From contig CBDAPV010000002.1 in NCBI GenBank assembly GCA_965198715.1, positions 62,001 to 126,000 of the forward strand: a DNA stretch of 64,000 nt, read 5' to 3'. Within the stretch, counting starts at the first letter, position 1, and each line of letters opens with the position of its first letter. This document shows positions 23,241 to 32,716 of this stretch, one piece after another. The translations under genes and the position numbers were made by a program. Below the pieces are notes generated by a model that saw only the letters and a list, made by a program, of their open reading frames with translations, was not told the origin of the DNA and made no database searches. The DNA comes from RH-AL1 sp965198715. Its GTDB lineage: Bacteria > Pseudomonadota > Alphaproteobacteria > Rhizobiales > Beijerinckiaceae.

Positions 23241-24743
23241 CTAGTCCGCTGCAGCCATCGTTGTCGAGTGCGGCGACCCATCGTGCAGTTCGGCTGACGT
23301 CTCGCGACCGACTTTGGCGAACACCGCCCCGATCATCATCAAACACGGCCCTTTCGGGTCGGCCGCCTCCGCCAGCGCCGGCATGGCCGATACCGTCCCC
23401 CATAGACGTCGCTCGTCGGAGCAGGTGGCGCGCTCGACCAGCACGCACGGCGTCTCGGGCGGCAGGCCGTGGGCGAGCATCTGGCCGACCAGTGCCGGCA
23501 TGGTGCGCACGCCCATGTAGATCACGGTGCTGGCGCCGGGGTCGGCCAGAGCGAGCCAGTCGATGTCCTGCGGCAGGCGGCCATCCTTGGCATGCGCCGT
23601 GACGAACTGCAGCCGCCGCGCGGCGCTGCGCTCGGTCAGCGAGATGCCCAGCGAGGCGGCGGCGCCGAGCGCGGCGGTGATGCCGGGCACCACGGTGACG
23701 GGGACGCCGGCGGCCCGCAACCCCTCGATCTCCTCGTTGGCGCGCCCGAAGATCATCGGATCGCCGCCCTTGAGGCGGACCACGCGCTTGCCCTCGCGCG
23801 CCAGGCCGATCATCAAGTCGGTGATTTCCTCCTGCTTGCAGGAGGGGAGATAGCCGCGCTTGCCGACGTCGATCTTGCGCGCCTCGCGCCGCGCCATGTC
23901 GACCACCGCCGGGGCGACCAGCTTGTCGTAGAGCACGACGTCGGCGCCCTGCAGCGCCTTCACCGCCTTCACCGTCACGAGGTCGGGGTCGCCGGGGCCG
24001 GCGCCGACCAGCGTGACCCGGCCGATGACCGTCTCCGGCCGCGTCGCGGCGTCGAGGAAGGCCGCGAAATCGGCCTCGTCGGGCGGCGCGGCATCGGCGC
24101 CGAGCGCGCGCTCGGAGAAACGCTCCCAGAAGGTGCGGCGGCCGTGGAACGGCAGGCGCAGCGGCACCACGCGTTCGCGCCAGGCGCGGGCCGTCTGCGC
24201 CCACAGCTTGAGGTGGTCGGGCAACAGCGCCTCGAGGCGGGCGCGGATCGCCTGGCCGAACACCGGCGCCGTGCCGTGCGTGGAGATGCCGATGACCAGC
24301 GGCGAGCGCTCGACGATGGCGCCGAACTGGAAGTCGCAGAAGGCCGGATTGTCGATGGCGTTCATCGGGATGCCGGCGGTGCGCGCCGCCTGCTTGAAGC
24401 GCGCGGCCTCGCAATCGTCCTCGGTGTCGAGCAGGGCGATCGCCGCGCCCTCGAGGTCGGCGGGCTCCCACGCGCGCTCGTGCAGGGTCAGGCGCGGCGC
24501 CTGCGCGACGAGCTCGCGCATCTCGGGGCAGGGCTGCGCGGCATAGACGTCGACGTGGCTGCCGGTGGCGTGCAGCAGCTCGGCCTTCCACACCGCGCGC
24601 TCGGTGGCGCCGGCGAGCAGGGTGCGCTTGCCGGCGAGCGCGAAGAACACCGGCAGCACCGCCAGATCGCGCATCGGCGCGCGAGTTGTCACACGCGCGG
24701 CCTCGACGCGTCCGGACTCGCCGGCCTGGGCCTCTGTCTTCAC
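23241..24743 (-). CDS. cysG: Siroheme synthase (trifunctional CysG)
   Basis: A 500-residue CysG. The N-terminal ~210 residues are the precorrin-2 dehydrogenase/ferrochelatase part. The C-terminal part from about residue 242 is uroporphyrinogen-III methyltransferase (VTLVGAGPGDPDL, YDKLVAPAVV, VVRLKGGDPMIFGRANEE, VVPGITAALGAA). It makes siroheme for sulfite and nitrite reductases. The segment that is GTSPV in enteric CysG, containing the phosphoserine, reads GTAPV here. The likely N-terminus is MKTEAQAGES; a start at MRDLAVLPVFF (residue 24) is also plausible. It is divergent from the AI-2E family gene. Confidence 0.93.
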   Translation of the reverse strand: MKTEAQAGESGRVEAARVTTRAPMRDLAVLPVFFALAGKRTLLAGATERAVWKAELLHATGSHVDVYAAQPCPEMRELVAQAPRLTLHERAWEPADLEGAAIALLDTEDDCEAARFKQAARTAGIPMNAIDNPAFCDFQFGAIVERSPLVIGISTHGTAPVFGQAIRARLEALLPDHLKLWAQTARAWRERVVPLRLPFHGRRTFWERFSERALGADAAPPDEADFAAFLDAATRPETVIGRVTLVGAGPGDPDLVTVKAVKALQGADVVLYDKLVAPAVVDMARREARKIDVGKRGYLPSCKQEEITDLMIGLAREGKRVVRLKGGDPMIFGRANEEIEGLRAAGVPVTVVPGITAALGAAASLGISLTERSAARRLQFVTAHAKDGRLPQDIDWLALADPGASTVIYMGVRTMPALVGQMLAHGLPPETPCVLVERATCSDERRLWGTVSAMPALAEAADPKGPCLMMIGAVFAKVGRETSAELHDGSPHSTTMAAAD

Positions 24744-24845
24744 CGTCCGCGGCTCCCTCGGCGTATCCGCCGGACCGCCGATGTCGCCATCGCGCCAGGC
24801 CGCGTCAAGAGCGGCAGGGCGCAGCGCCTCGCGCCGTCGGCTGCG

Positions 24846-26966
24846 ATGGTCTTACAACCGGAACCCAGGTTGAAACAACATGTTGCACTGCCAAGCCGCG
24901 CACGGGCAGGGGATCGAGACTTGGCGGAGCTGGTGCCACCATCGACGCGCAGACCGCCGGGCGACGGTGAGCCGGACCTTGCCCGCACGCTGGACACGCT
25001 GGCGACGGTGGTGATGATCCTCGTCACGGTCGCCGTCCTGTATTTCGCGCGCGAGATCCTGATCCCGGTCGCCATCGCGGTCATCCTCAGCTTCGTCCTC
25101 TCGCCGCTCGTCAAGCTGATGCGCCGGCTCGGGCTTGGCAAGAAGCTCGCGGTCGGCCTCGCGGTCATCGTCACCTTCACCGTGACGGTCGGGCTCGGCA
25201 CCATCCTCGCCAAGCAGATTTCGGACCTCGCCGGCGACGCCACGCGCTACCAGGCGACCGTGTCGCAGAAGGTGGCAGGCGTCCGCAACTTCGCCGCCAA
25301 CAATCCGCTGCTCGCGAGGCTGAATTCGGCCATCGCCGACATGGATTCGCACGCGCCAGGCAAGGCCGACAAGCCGAAGCCGGCGACGCTTCCCATGCCG
25401 AGCGCCGCGCCAAGTCAAGCCGCGGCGCCGACCAGGGTCGAGATCGTCGAGCCACCTCCCGGTCTCCTGACGCTGCTGCAGACCGCGGCCGGAATGGCGG
25501 CGACGCCGCTCGCCACCGCTGCCTTCGTCGCGGTCTTCATCGTCTTCATCCTCATGCAGCGCGAGGACCTGCGCAACCGGCTGATCCGCCTCGCCGGGTC
25601 GGGCGATCTCCAGCGCACCACGCTGGCCTTGAACGACGCCGCGCGGCGGCTCAGCCGCTACTTCCTCGCACAAGTGTTGCTGAATGCCGGCTTCGGCATC
25701 GTCACTGCGATCGTGCTGACCTTCATCGGGGTGCCCGGCGCCATCCTGTGGGGGATCGTCGCCCTCTTCCTGCGCTTCATTCCCTACGTCGGCTCGATCG
25801 GCTCGGCGCTGTTCCCGGTCCTGCTGTCGCTCGCCGCAAGCCCGGGCTGGGCCATGGCCGTTGAGACGGCGGTGTTCTTCGTCGCCTTCGAGCTCGTCGT
25901 CGGCCAGGTCGTCGAGCCGCTCGTCTACGGGCACAACACCGGCATCTCGCCCTTCGCCGTGGTGCTCTCGGCGACGTTCTGGACCTGGCTGTGGGGGCCT
26001 GTCGGGCTCGTGCTGGCGACGCCGCTCACCGTGTGCGTGGTCGTGATGGGACGCCACATCGACCGCCTGGGCTTCCTCGATGTCCTGCTCGGCGACGCGC
26101 CGCCGTTGACCGACGTCGAGAGCTTCTACCAGCGCATGCTTTCGGGCGACGCGTCGGAGGTCCTCGACCATGCCGAGCGCTACCTCGCCGAGCATTCGCT
26201 GCTCGACTATTGCGACGCGATCGCCATGAAGGCGCTGCTCATGGCGCAGGACGACGTGCGCCGCGGCGCGCTCAGCGAGGATCGCCAGCTGCGCATCCGC
26301 GACACGATGCGCGACCTTGCCGAGGACCTCGTCGATCGCGGCGAGGATCCCATCCTGCCGGTCGACGACGGCAGCGCACCCGCCTCGCTCGCGGCGCCGG
26401 ACCCGGGCGGGGCGCGTGGCGACCCGGAGGAAGAGTTGCCCGAGACGATTGTCCTCGACGAGGCCTGGACGCGCGACGGCGCAGTGCTGTGCATCGCCGG
26501 GCGAACTCCGCTCGACGAGGCGGCGGCGCACCTGCTCGCCGACCTGCTTCAGCAGCGCGGCTTCGCAACGCGGGTCGAGGCGGCGAAGACCCTGGCCGAC
26601 GCGGCCGGCGCCGGACCCGCCGGACACGAGCCCAGGCTGATCATCCTCTCCTTCCTCGACGCCGATCTCAGCGTGGGGCAAGCGCGATTCGCGGTGCGTC
26701 GTCTGCGTCGCCGCCTCGGGAACGCGCCGCTGGTCGCCGCCTTCTGGATGTCGGAGGACGACGAGGGGCGCATCTCCGGCCTTTGTCACGACGTGCGTGC
26801 GGACGCCTGCGTCTCGGGCCTGCCGCAGGCTGTCCGTCTCTGCCTCGAGCGCGGCGCCGTCGATGTCGGAGAGCGGGAGAGCTTGGCCCGACCCGCAAGC
26901 CTGTCCGGCGACAAGGATGCGGCGCGGCCGCAACAGCCAAATGAAAAGCGAAAAGCGGCTGTTTAG
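24846..26966 (+). CDS. AI-2E family membrane protein with long C-terminal extension
   Basis: A protein of about 706 residues. Residues about 55-410 are the AI-2E/PerM-type domain with about eight membrane segments (VVMILVTVAVLYFAREILIP, VFIVFILMQREDLRNRLIRL, FLRFIPYVGSIGSALFPVLL, VEPLVYGHNTGISP). The family includes the putative AI-2 exporter TqsA and Na+/H+ antiporters. The remaining ~290 residues are soluble: a helical part after DVLLGDAPPLTDVESFYQRM, then a Rossmann-like part (PRLIILSFLDADLSV). This extension recurs in alphaproteobacterial homologues, but I cannot name its role. The start is uncertain: ATG 24846 is the last ATG before the first membrane helix, and no good RBS is seen. Confidence 0.82.
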   Translation: MVLQPEPRLKQHVALPSRARAGDRDLAELVPPSTRRPPGDGEPDLARTLDTLATVVMILVTVAVLYFAREILIPVAIAVILSFVLSPLVKLMRRLGLGKKLAVGLAVIVTFTVTVGLGTILAKQISDLAGDATRYQATVSQKVAGVRNFAANNPLLARLNSAIADMDSHAPGKADKPKPATLPMPSAAPSQAAAPTRVEIVEPPPGLLTLLQTAAGMAATPLATAAFVAVFIVFILMQREDLRNRLIRLAGSGDLQRTTLALNDAARRLSRYFLAQVLLNAGFGIVTAIVLTFIGVPGAILWGIVALFLRFIPYVGSIGSALFPVLLSLAASPGWAMAVETAVFFVAFELVVGQVVEPLVYGHNTGISPFAVVLSATFWTWLWGPVGLVLATPLTVCVVVMGRHIDRLGFLDVLLGDAPPLTDVESFYQRMLSGDASEVLDHAERYLAEHSLLDYCDAIAMKALLMAQDDVRRGALSEDRQLRIRDTMRDLAEDLVDRGEDPILPVDDGSAPASLAAPDPGGARGDPEEELPETIVLDEAWTRDGAVLCIAGRTPLDEAAAHLLADLLQQRGFATRVEAAKTLADAAGAGPAGHEPRLIILSFLDADLSVGQARFAVRRLRRRLGNAPLVAAFWMSEDDEGRISGLCHDVRADACVSGLPQAVRLCLERGAVDVGERESLARPASLSGDKDAARPQQPNEKRKAAV

Positions 26967-27080
26967 AACGAGTAAGATCGAAGTCCGCGAGCGACAAAAC
27001 CCTTTGCCTGTATCCTTATCCTGAATTTAGGAAAGAACCGCGGAGGTGTTCGCTCTTCGCTGCTCGATGGATCATGGCCT

Positions 27081-28553
27081 ATGCGGATTCGCTCCCTCGC
27101 CTGCCGGAACTTGGATCGCGACTTTCAGACGGTCATCGTCGGTTCGCGGTATGTGGGGTTTGCGGCCCTGTGGCTGGCCTTGGGGATCGCCACCGCCGCG
27201 GCTCAGAATATCGGACAGGAGGGCGCCGGCGACGCGCCGACCACCTCGGTGGCGGCGCCGGAAACGTCCGCCCAGCCTTCGGCGAACGCGGTCGGCACGA
27301 CGCCAAGCATCCAGCAATCGCTCGGCAAGTACGGCGACCCCGGCGGCATCCGCGCCTTCCTGGACTCGAAGGGCATCGATTACAGCTTCACCTATATCGG
27401 CGAGATCCTTGGCAATGCCACCGGAGGTGTGAAGCGCGGCGCTACCTACGACGGCGAGCTCAACGGCCAGCTCGACGTCGATTTCGACAAGCTCGCGGGG
27501 GTCAAGGACACGGTCGCCCACGCCAACTTCTACCAGCTGCACGGACGCGGGCTCAGCGGCAACAACACGCTCGACCTTCTGACCGTCAGCAACATCGAGG
27601 CGTTCCCGGCCACCAGGCTCTACGAGGCTTGGATCGAGCGGAAACTCCCCGGCGGCAAGGTCTCCGTGCGCTTCGGTCAGCTCGGCGCCGATACCGAATT
27701 CGTGGTCAGCCAGACGGCGACCGTGTTCATCGGCTCGACCTTCGGCTTCCCGTCCAGCCTGACCGCCGACCTGCCGAGCGGCGGCCCGGACTTCCCGCTG
27801 GCGACACCGGGCGCACGAGTGAAGATCACGCCGAACGACCATTTGACGCTTCTCGCCGCGCTGTTCGACGGCGATCCGGCGGGACCCTACCACCCTGGGG
27901 TGAACAGCTTGCTGCCGCAGATCCGCGATCCGTCCGGCACCAATTTTCGCCTGAAGGACCCGCCGCTCCTGTTCACCGAGGCGCAGTATGCCTACAACCA
28001 GGACAAGGGAGCCCCGGGCCTCCCGGGTACCGTCAAGCTCGGCTATCTCCATCACTTCGGCGAGTTCGCCGCTACCGACGTGCCGCTCGGCATCACGGCC
28101 ACGCACCGCGGCGACGACGGCTTCTACGGGATCATCGACCAGACGATCTACCGCAAGCCCGGCAACGACCAGATCGGCGCCGCCGCCTTCCTCCGCATCA
28201 TTGGACTGCCCAGCGACCGCAACCTGATCGATTTCTCCATCGACGGCGGCGTCTCCTACCAGGGCCTGCTGCCCGGTCGGCCGCTCGATACCGTCGCCCT
28301 CGGCGTCGTCTACGCCAAGATCTCGCCGGACGTCACGGCGTCGGACGCGATGACCGGCACCCCGCTGGTGCGCGACTATCAGGCGCTGATCGAGGCCACG
28401 TACCAGTACGTCGTCTCGCCGGGCATCACCCTCCAGCCGGACTTCCAGTACATCTTCCATCCCGGGGCGCACGGCGTCGCCGATCCGAACAACTTCGGTC
28501 AGCCGATCAAGGACGCCGCGGTCTTCGGCGCACGCTTCTCGATCCATTATTAG
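27081..28553 (+). CDS. Carbohydrate-selective porin, OprB family
   Basis: A 490-residue outer-membrane porin. A signal peptide ends near residue 41 (GIATAAAQ), and the mature protein begins with a flexible Ala/Thr-rich stretch. The OprB fold starts around GGIRAFLDSKGIDYSFTYIG. Later family patterns include FYQLHGRGLSGNN, RLYEAWIERKL, VSVRFGQLGADTEF, and the C-terminal beta strand AVFGARFSIHY ending in an aromatic residue, as outer-membrane proteins do. The family lets sugars cross the outer membrane. It is monocistronic. An upstream ATG-like extension is not needed. Confidence 0.88.
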   Translation: MRIRSLACRNLDRDFQTVIVGSRYVGFAALWLALGIATAAAQNIGQEGAGDAPTTSVAAPETSAQPSANAVGTTPSIQQSLGKYGDPGGIRAFLDSKGIDYSFTYIGEILGNATGGVKRGATYDGELNGQLDVDFDKLAGVKDTVAHANFYQLHGRGLSGNNTLDLLTVSNIEAFPATRLYEAWIERKLPGGKVSVRFGQLGADTEFVVSQTATVFIGSTFGFPSSLTADLPSGGPDFPLATPGARVKITPNDHLTLLAALFDGDPAGPYHPGVNSLLPQIRDPSGTNFRLKDPPLLFTEAQYAYNQDKGAPGLPGTVKLGYLHHFGEFAATDVPLGITATHRGDDGFYGIIDQTIYRKPGNDQIGAAAFLRIIGLPSDRNLIDFSIDGGVSYQGLLPGRPLDTVALGVVYAKISPDVTASDAMTGTPLVRDYQALIEATYQYVVSPGITLQPDFQYIFHPGAHGVADPNNFGQPIKDAAVFGARFSIHY

Positions 28554-28713
28554 ACCCGTAATAGTGCGTTTCCTCGCGTCTAAGGGGGGGCGCGAAGATC
28601 GTTCGTCGGGCTCTCAGAAGCCTCTTGTCGTGCCGCGGTTGAGCGGCTATACGGCCCCCTCGCTTCGGCAATGCCGAGGTGGCCTGCCCTCGCCAACGGG
28701 CAGCGAATCGGCC

Positions 28714-28789
28714 GGGGTCATAGCTCAGTTGGTAGAGCGCTTCAATGGCATTGAAGAGGTCTGCGGTTCGATTCCGCATGGCTCCACCA
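28714..28789 (+). tRNA. tRNA-Ala (anticodon GGC)
   Basis: A 76-base cloverleaf with encoded CCA. The acceptor pairs GGGGTCA / TGGCTCC and includes the G3-U70 pair that marks alanine. The D arm is GCTC..GAGC, the anticodon arm CTTCA-ATGGCAT-TGAAG gives anticodon GGC, and the T arm is TGCGG-TTCGATT-CCGCA. The discriminator is A. It reads GCC/GCU codons. No duplicate of its 3' end, as would be left by an integrated element, was seen nearby. Confidence 0.97.
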
Positions 28790-29516
28790 CCGCCGCCTGA
28801 TTGCCTGCTAGGATTGTTTTCCATTCGGTTAGCGCGTCGCTGATCCCATCCTTTCCCTCCCGCGCGCCGACGTAGGATTGTGCGCAGCAAGCCGTCGCCG
28901 GATCGGCAGTACCTGACCCGTGCGGGTTAGCGCGATCTCGAGGCGAGAAGAAATCGAGATGGTCGGGGCGGTGTGTGCAGCGTCGTGGCGGTCAAATGCC
29001 TACCGGCTCTGGCATCGCGCCGGCGGCCGTGGGCGGCTGCAACGGCAGGAAACCGGGCTTCGCCTTCACGATGGTTCCGCTGGCACATTCCTTCGCGCCC
29101 ACCATCCTTGAGCTTGTCTGTGGCTTCCTTTCGGACGCCGATGGCGTTCGCGTCGATGCCGCGCGCAAGACCGACCAGCTGCCATCCAGCAACAGCGGCA
29201 GCCTAATGGCCATCTTCACTGCCCCAACGACGGCTTCACCGTTAGCGCGCGATAGCGCAAAAGCACAGTCGAAACAACGACAGCAACAAAGAAGTCGTAT
29301 TGTCATGAAGCGGCTTCTTCTTTTCGTCACACTTTTTCGCGTTAACCATAATCGTTGCAGCGCGGCAAAAAGGTTACGCGGCGCTTCATAGATGTGGCGC
29401 TTTTGCGGATACTGGCGCCCTGGCCTTCGCCGTGCTGGTTTGCCCGATCGGCAGGCTTTAACAAGGTCAAGTGACAGGTTCTGGGACCACGCGGACCCGG
29501 TGCCTGCGATCAAGGG
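28790..29516. other. Gap between tRNA-Ala and gspD
   Basis: These 727 bases contain the gspD-derived fragment at 28999-29172 and no intact gene. The 29280-29390 stretch is AT-richer and precedes the secretion operon; it may contain its promoter, but no clear -35/-10 pair was identified. Confidence 0.55.
28999..29172 (+). pseudogene. Decayed fragment of gspD
   Basis: This matches an internal part of gspD at about 30208-30395. It would encode KPGFAFTMVPLAHS, then APTILELVCGFLSDADGVRV and DAARKT, against DPGFGITVVPLEYS, APTILKLVGGFLSDADGVRV and DAARNT in gspD. The last ~70 bases differ at only about seven positions; the first part is more diverged and has about 24 bases deleted. It lies in the same orientation about 350 bases upstream of gspD, with no secretin sequence on either side. 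Confidence 0.85.
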
Positions 29517-32120
29517 ATGCCCTTCTTCGTGCGAATGCGTATCTGCGCTCTCCTGGCCGGCCTGATCCCGCTGGCGGGATGCGTCGGCGACCGCCCGCCG
29601 CCGGTGGTCGACACCAGCATGCCCGTGGTGATCGATTACCGCGAGCACCGCGTCCTGAACCCGCCACCGGCGCTTCCCGCCGGACGCGTCGACCCGGTGC
29701 CGAGCGGCCCCGGCCGCGAGCGGACTTTCGGACCCGACTCGCAGCTCATGCTGCCGCCGATGGGCCGCGCGACCTTGCTGGCGACGCTTGAGCGGTTCCG
29801 CGAGCGCGAGCCGGGCGCCGGCGCCGCCCTGCTCGGCCTCGCCAGGAAGAAGAAGGGGCGCCTTGCCAAGGTCGATCCCGACAAGCCCGATTCGGCCTTC
29901 GACGACACCGAGCGGGTCGATGCCGCCGACGCGCGCGCGGGTGACCTAAGTCCCGGTCGCCAAGCCCGGCTCGACGCCGACGCGGTCAAGGACACCGACG
30001 GCGGCTACAAGCTCAATTTCGACGACGCCGACATCAAGGACGTGCTGCAGGCGGTGCTCGGCGGCGTGCTGCACGTGTCCTACACCTTGGCGCCCAACAT
30101 CACCGGCAAGATCACCATCTCGTCGGCCGCACCCCAGAGCCGCGCCGAGCTGCTGTCGACCCTCGAGAGCGTGCTGGCGATGCAGGGCTTGTCGATGACG
30201 CCGACCTCGACCGGCTACCGTATCGCGCCGATGGCCCTGGGATCCGGCACCGTGACCGACCCGACCGGTAAGGATCCGGGCTTCGGCATCACGGTGGTGC
30301 CGCTCGAATATTCCTCGGCGCCCACCATCCTCAAGCTCGTCGGTGGCTTCCTTTCGGACGCCGACGGCGTTCGCGTCGATGCCGCGCGCAACACGGTCAT
30401 CGTCCGCGGGCCAGCCCCGCGCCGCGAGGAGATCGTGCGCGCGATCAAGAACTTCGATGCCGACTGGATGCACACCCAATCGGTCAGCGTCGTCGAGCTG
30501 CGCCGCTCAAGCCCCGACGAGGTCATCGGCGAGCTGACCCGCATCTTCGACATCGACAAGGATGCCGGCGGCGCCGTCGGCAGCATCCAGTTCAAAGCGA
30601 TCAAGCGGCTTCGCTCGATCATGGTCATCTCTCGCAGCCCACAGCTTATCCGCCGCGCCACGGCTTGGATCCGCCGGCTCGACCATCAGGACCTCTCGGC
30701 CACGCCGGGGATCTACGTCTATCGCCCGCGTTACCGGGACGCGCGCGAGCTGGTCCGCCTGGTCAAGGGCCTCTTCGGTGTTTCAGGCGGAGGTGGCGGT
30801 AGCGGCAGCCCCGCCGGCGACGTGACCTTCCAGGGCGCGAACCCTGGCGGTCAGCAGGCCTCTGGTCAGGGCCAGGGCCAGAACGGGAGCATCGGCCAGT
30901 CGTCGGCCTCATTCGCCGGCGGCCTGTCGTCGGGCGGCTTCGGCGGTGGAAGCGGTGGTCAGTCCGGCGGCGGCCAGGGTGGCTTGGGCGGCGGCCAGGG
31001 TGGCCTAGGCGGCGGAAGCCAGGGTGGCTTCGGCGGGGGCGGCGGCTTCGGAGCATCGGCGGGCGGCGGGGCGGGTGGCCAGGGCGCGCCCGGTGGCCTC
31101 GGCGGCAACGCGGCCGACCCAATCGAGGCCGGCCGCGGCGAGGGCAGCGGCGACAAGAACAAGCTGTCGCTCACCGCCGACCCCGGCAACAATTCCATTG
31201 TCGCCTACACCGACGGCGAGACCTATGCCAAGGTCAGCGCGGTGCTGCGCCAGCTCGACTTGCCGCCGCTGCAGGTGGCGATCAACGTCACGGTGGCCGA
31301 GGTCGACCTCAACGACGCCCTGCAGTACGGCGTGCAATTCTACCTCAACAACATGCCGGGGCAGGTCAGCTTGATGGCAACGGCTCAGCAGGGCCTCGCC
31401 ATCGCTTCGACTGTAGCCTCGGCCAGTACCGTGGGAGGCCTCAACAACAGCTTCGGCGGCTTCGGCGGACTGGGTGGCCTGAGCGGCTTGGGCGGTCTCG
31501 GCGGGACGGGAAGCACCCAGGACATCATCCTCCAGGCCCTGGACTCGGTGTCCAAGGTCCACATCCTCTCCAATCCCTCGATCGTGGTCATGGAGAACAA
31601 GCCGGCGACCTTCGAGGTCGGCAACCAGGTGCCGGTCACCACCCAGTCGGCGACCAGCACGATCGGCACCAATTCCCCGACGCTGAACCAGGTCCAATAC
31701 CTCGACACCGGCGTTCTCCTGAAGATCATCCCCCGGGTCGGGCAGAAGGGCGAGGTCGACATGGACCTCGACCAGATCATCTCCTCGGTGGTCCCGCAGG
31801 CGAACGGCGCGCAATCGCTGACGCCGACGATCTCCAAGCGCCGCGTCGCCAGCAACATCTCGGTGCGCAGCGGCCAGAGCGTGATGCTCGCCGGCCTCAT
31901 CCAGGATCAGCGCCAGCGTGCGCGCAGCCAATTGCCTTTCGTCGGACAAGATATCGGCGATATTCTCGGCAATTCTAACAACGCGTTCACCCGGACAGAA
32001 CTCGTGATCTTCATCAATCCCGTGATCATCCGCAGCGGTCGCGATGCCGAGACGGTCGCCGAGAACCAGCGCGCCAAGTTGCGTACGATCGATCTCACCG
32101 CGCCCAAGGTCGTGAAATGA
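29517..32120 (+). CDS. gspD: Type II secretion system secretin GspD
   Basis: An 867-residue secretin that forms the outer-membrane channel of the T2SS. The N-terminus has a lipoprotein signal with lipobox LAGC, acylated Cys22, so it may self-anchor. N domains follow from about residue 160 (LNFDDADIKDVLQAVLGG, and the KH-like repeats with VRVDAARNTVIVRGP). A Gly/Ser/Gln-rich linker of about 120 residues (430-540) separates them from the last N domain and the secretin domain (VHILSNPSIVVMENKPATF, VPVTTQSAT, ARSQLPFVGQDIG, ELVIFINPVII). It overlaps the next gene by ATGA. MRICALL at 29535 is an alternative start. Confidence 0.93.
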   Translation: MPFFVRMRICALLAGLIPLAGCVGDRPPPVVDTSMPVVIDYREHRVLNPPPALPAGRVDPVPSGPGRERTFGPDSQLMLPPMGRATLLATLERFREREPGAGAALLGLARKKKGRLAKVDPDKPDSAFDDTERVDAADARAGDLSPGRQARLDADAVKDTDGGYKLNFDDADIKDVLQAVLGGVLHVSYTLAPNITGKITISSAAPQSRAELLSTLESVLAMQGLSMTPTSTGYRIAPMALGSGTVTDPTGKDPGFGITVVPLEYSSAPTILKLVGGFLSDADGVRVDAARNTVIVRGPAPRREEIVRAIKNFDADWMHTQSVSVVELRRSSPDEVIGELTRIFDIDKDAGGAVGSIQFKAIKRLRSIMVISRSPQLIRRATAWIRRLDHQDLSATPGIYVYRPRYRDARELVRLVKGLFGVSGGGGGSGSPAGDVTFQGANPGGQQASGQGQGQNGSIGQSSASFAGGLSSGGFGGGSGGQSGGGQGGLGGGQGGLGGGSQGGFGGGGGFGASAGGGAGGQGAPGGLGGNAADPIEAGRGEGSGDKNKLSLTADPGNNSIVAYTDGETYAKVSAVLRQLDLPPLQVAINVTVAEVDLNDALQYGVQFYLNNMPGQVSLMATAQQGLAIASTVASASTVGGLNNSFGGFGGLGGLSGLGGLGGTGSTQDIILQALDSVSKVHILSNPSIVVMENKPATFEVGNQVPVTTQSATSTIGTNSPTLNQVQYLDTGVLLKIIPRVGQKGEVDMDLDQIISSVVPQANGAQSLTPTISKRRVASNISVRSGQSVMLAGLIQDQRQRARSQLPFVGQDIGDILGNSNNAFTRTELVIFINPVIIRSGRDAETVAENQRAKLRTIDLTAPKVVK

Positions 32121-32710
32121 CCGGCTTCGCGCCGAGCCTGCGTCGTGCCGAATGGGCGGCGCCGGTGCTCGGCGTCCTGCTGGCCGTCGCCATCCTTCGC
32201 GCCGCGCCGGGCGCGCTGTTGCCCGTCGCGCTGGTCGCTGGCGCCACCGGTGCCCTGGTCGTCTGGATCGTCTGGCAGGACCTCGCGACCTTCACCATCT
32301 CGGACGCCGCGGTCCTCGCCGTCGCCGCCCTGGCCTTCGCCTTTCGCTGGTCGAGCGCGGCGGCCGAGGGTGAGGCGCCATGGCACGCCGCCGCGGCGAT
32401 CGCGCTCGACGTCGGGCTGTGCGGCGGCCTGCTCCTGCTGTTCCGCGAGGTCTATTATCGCCTCAAGGGCGTCGACGGGCTCGGGCTCGGCGACGTCAAG
32501 CTGGCGGCGGCGGGCGCCCTGCTCGTCGGCGGCGTCGGTTTTTCCTGGGCGCTCTTCGCCGCCAGCCTCGCCGGCCTGGCCCTCGTCGGCGTGGCGCGGC
32601 TGCGGCATCACGTGCCGGCCGAGCGGCTGGCCTTCGGTGCCGTGCTGGCCCCGGCGGTGTGGGGCGTCTGGTTGATCGAGCAGGCGCTGCCGCGCCTCGC
32701 GGGGAGCTGA
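32117..32710 (+). CDS. gspO: Prepilin peptidase (A24A), methylase domain absent
   Basis: A 197-residue membrane aspartyl protease that cleaves the pseudopilin leaders made by the downstream genes. The second catalytic Asp is in GLGLGDVKLAAAGAL, and the first is in WQDLATFTISD. About six membrane segments are present. The N-terminal Cys-rich N-methyltransferase domain of classic GspO/PilD is missing, so N-methylation of pseudopilins must come from another enzyme or be absent. The ATG overlaps the gspD stop (ATGA), implying translational coupling. Confidence 0.85.
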   Translation: MTGFAPSLRRAEWAAPVLGVLLAVAILRAAPGALLPVALVAGATGALVVWIVWQDLATFTISDAAVLAVAALAFAFRWSSAAAEGEAPWHAAAAIALDVGLCGGLLLLFREVYYRLKGVDGLGLGDVKLAAAGALLVGGVGFSWALFAASLAGLALVGVARLRHHVPAERLAFGAVLAPAVWGVWLIEQALPRLAGS

Positions 32711-32716
32711 CGCGCG

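Noticed and set aside
23469..24845. Very long open frame on the plus strand running through cysG into the AI-2E family gene
   Set aside because: The first 1.4 kb is the antisense of cysG, a secure gene; high-G+C third positions keep the opposite frame open. Only the part from about 24846 has membrane-protein homology.
28714..29516. Integrated element at tRNA-Ala
   Set aside because: The tRNA 3' end is not repeated downstream in the window and there is no integrase; only the gspD fragment is present.
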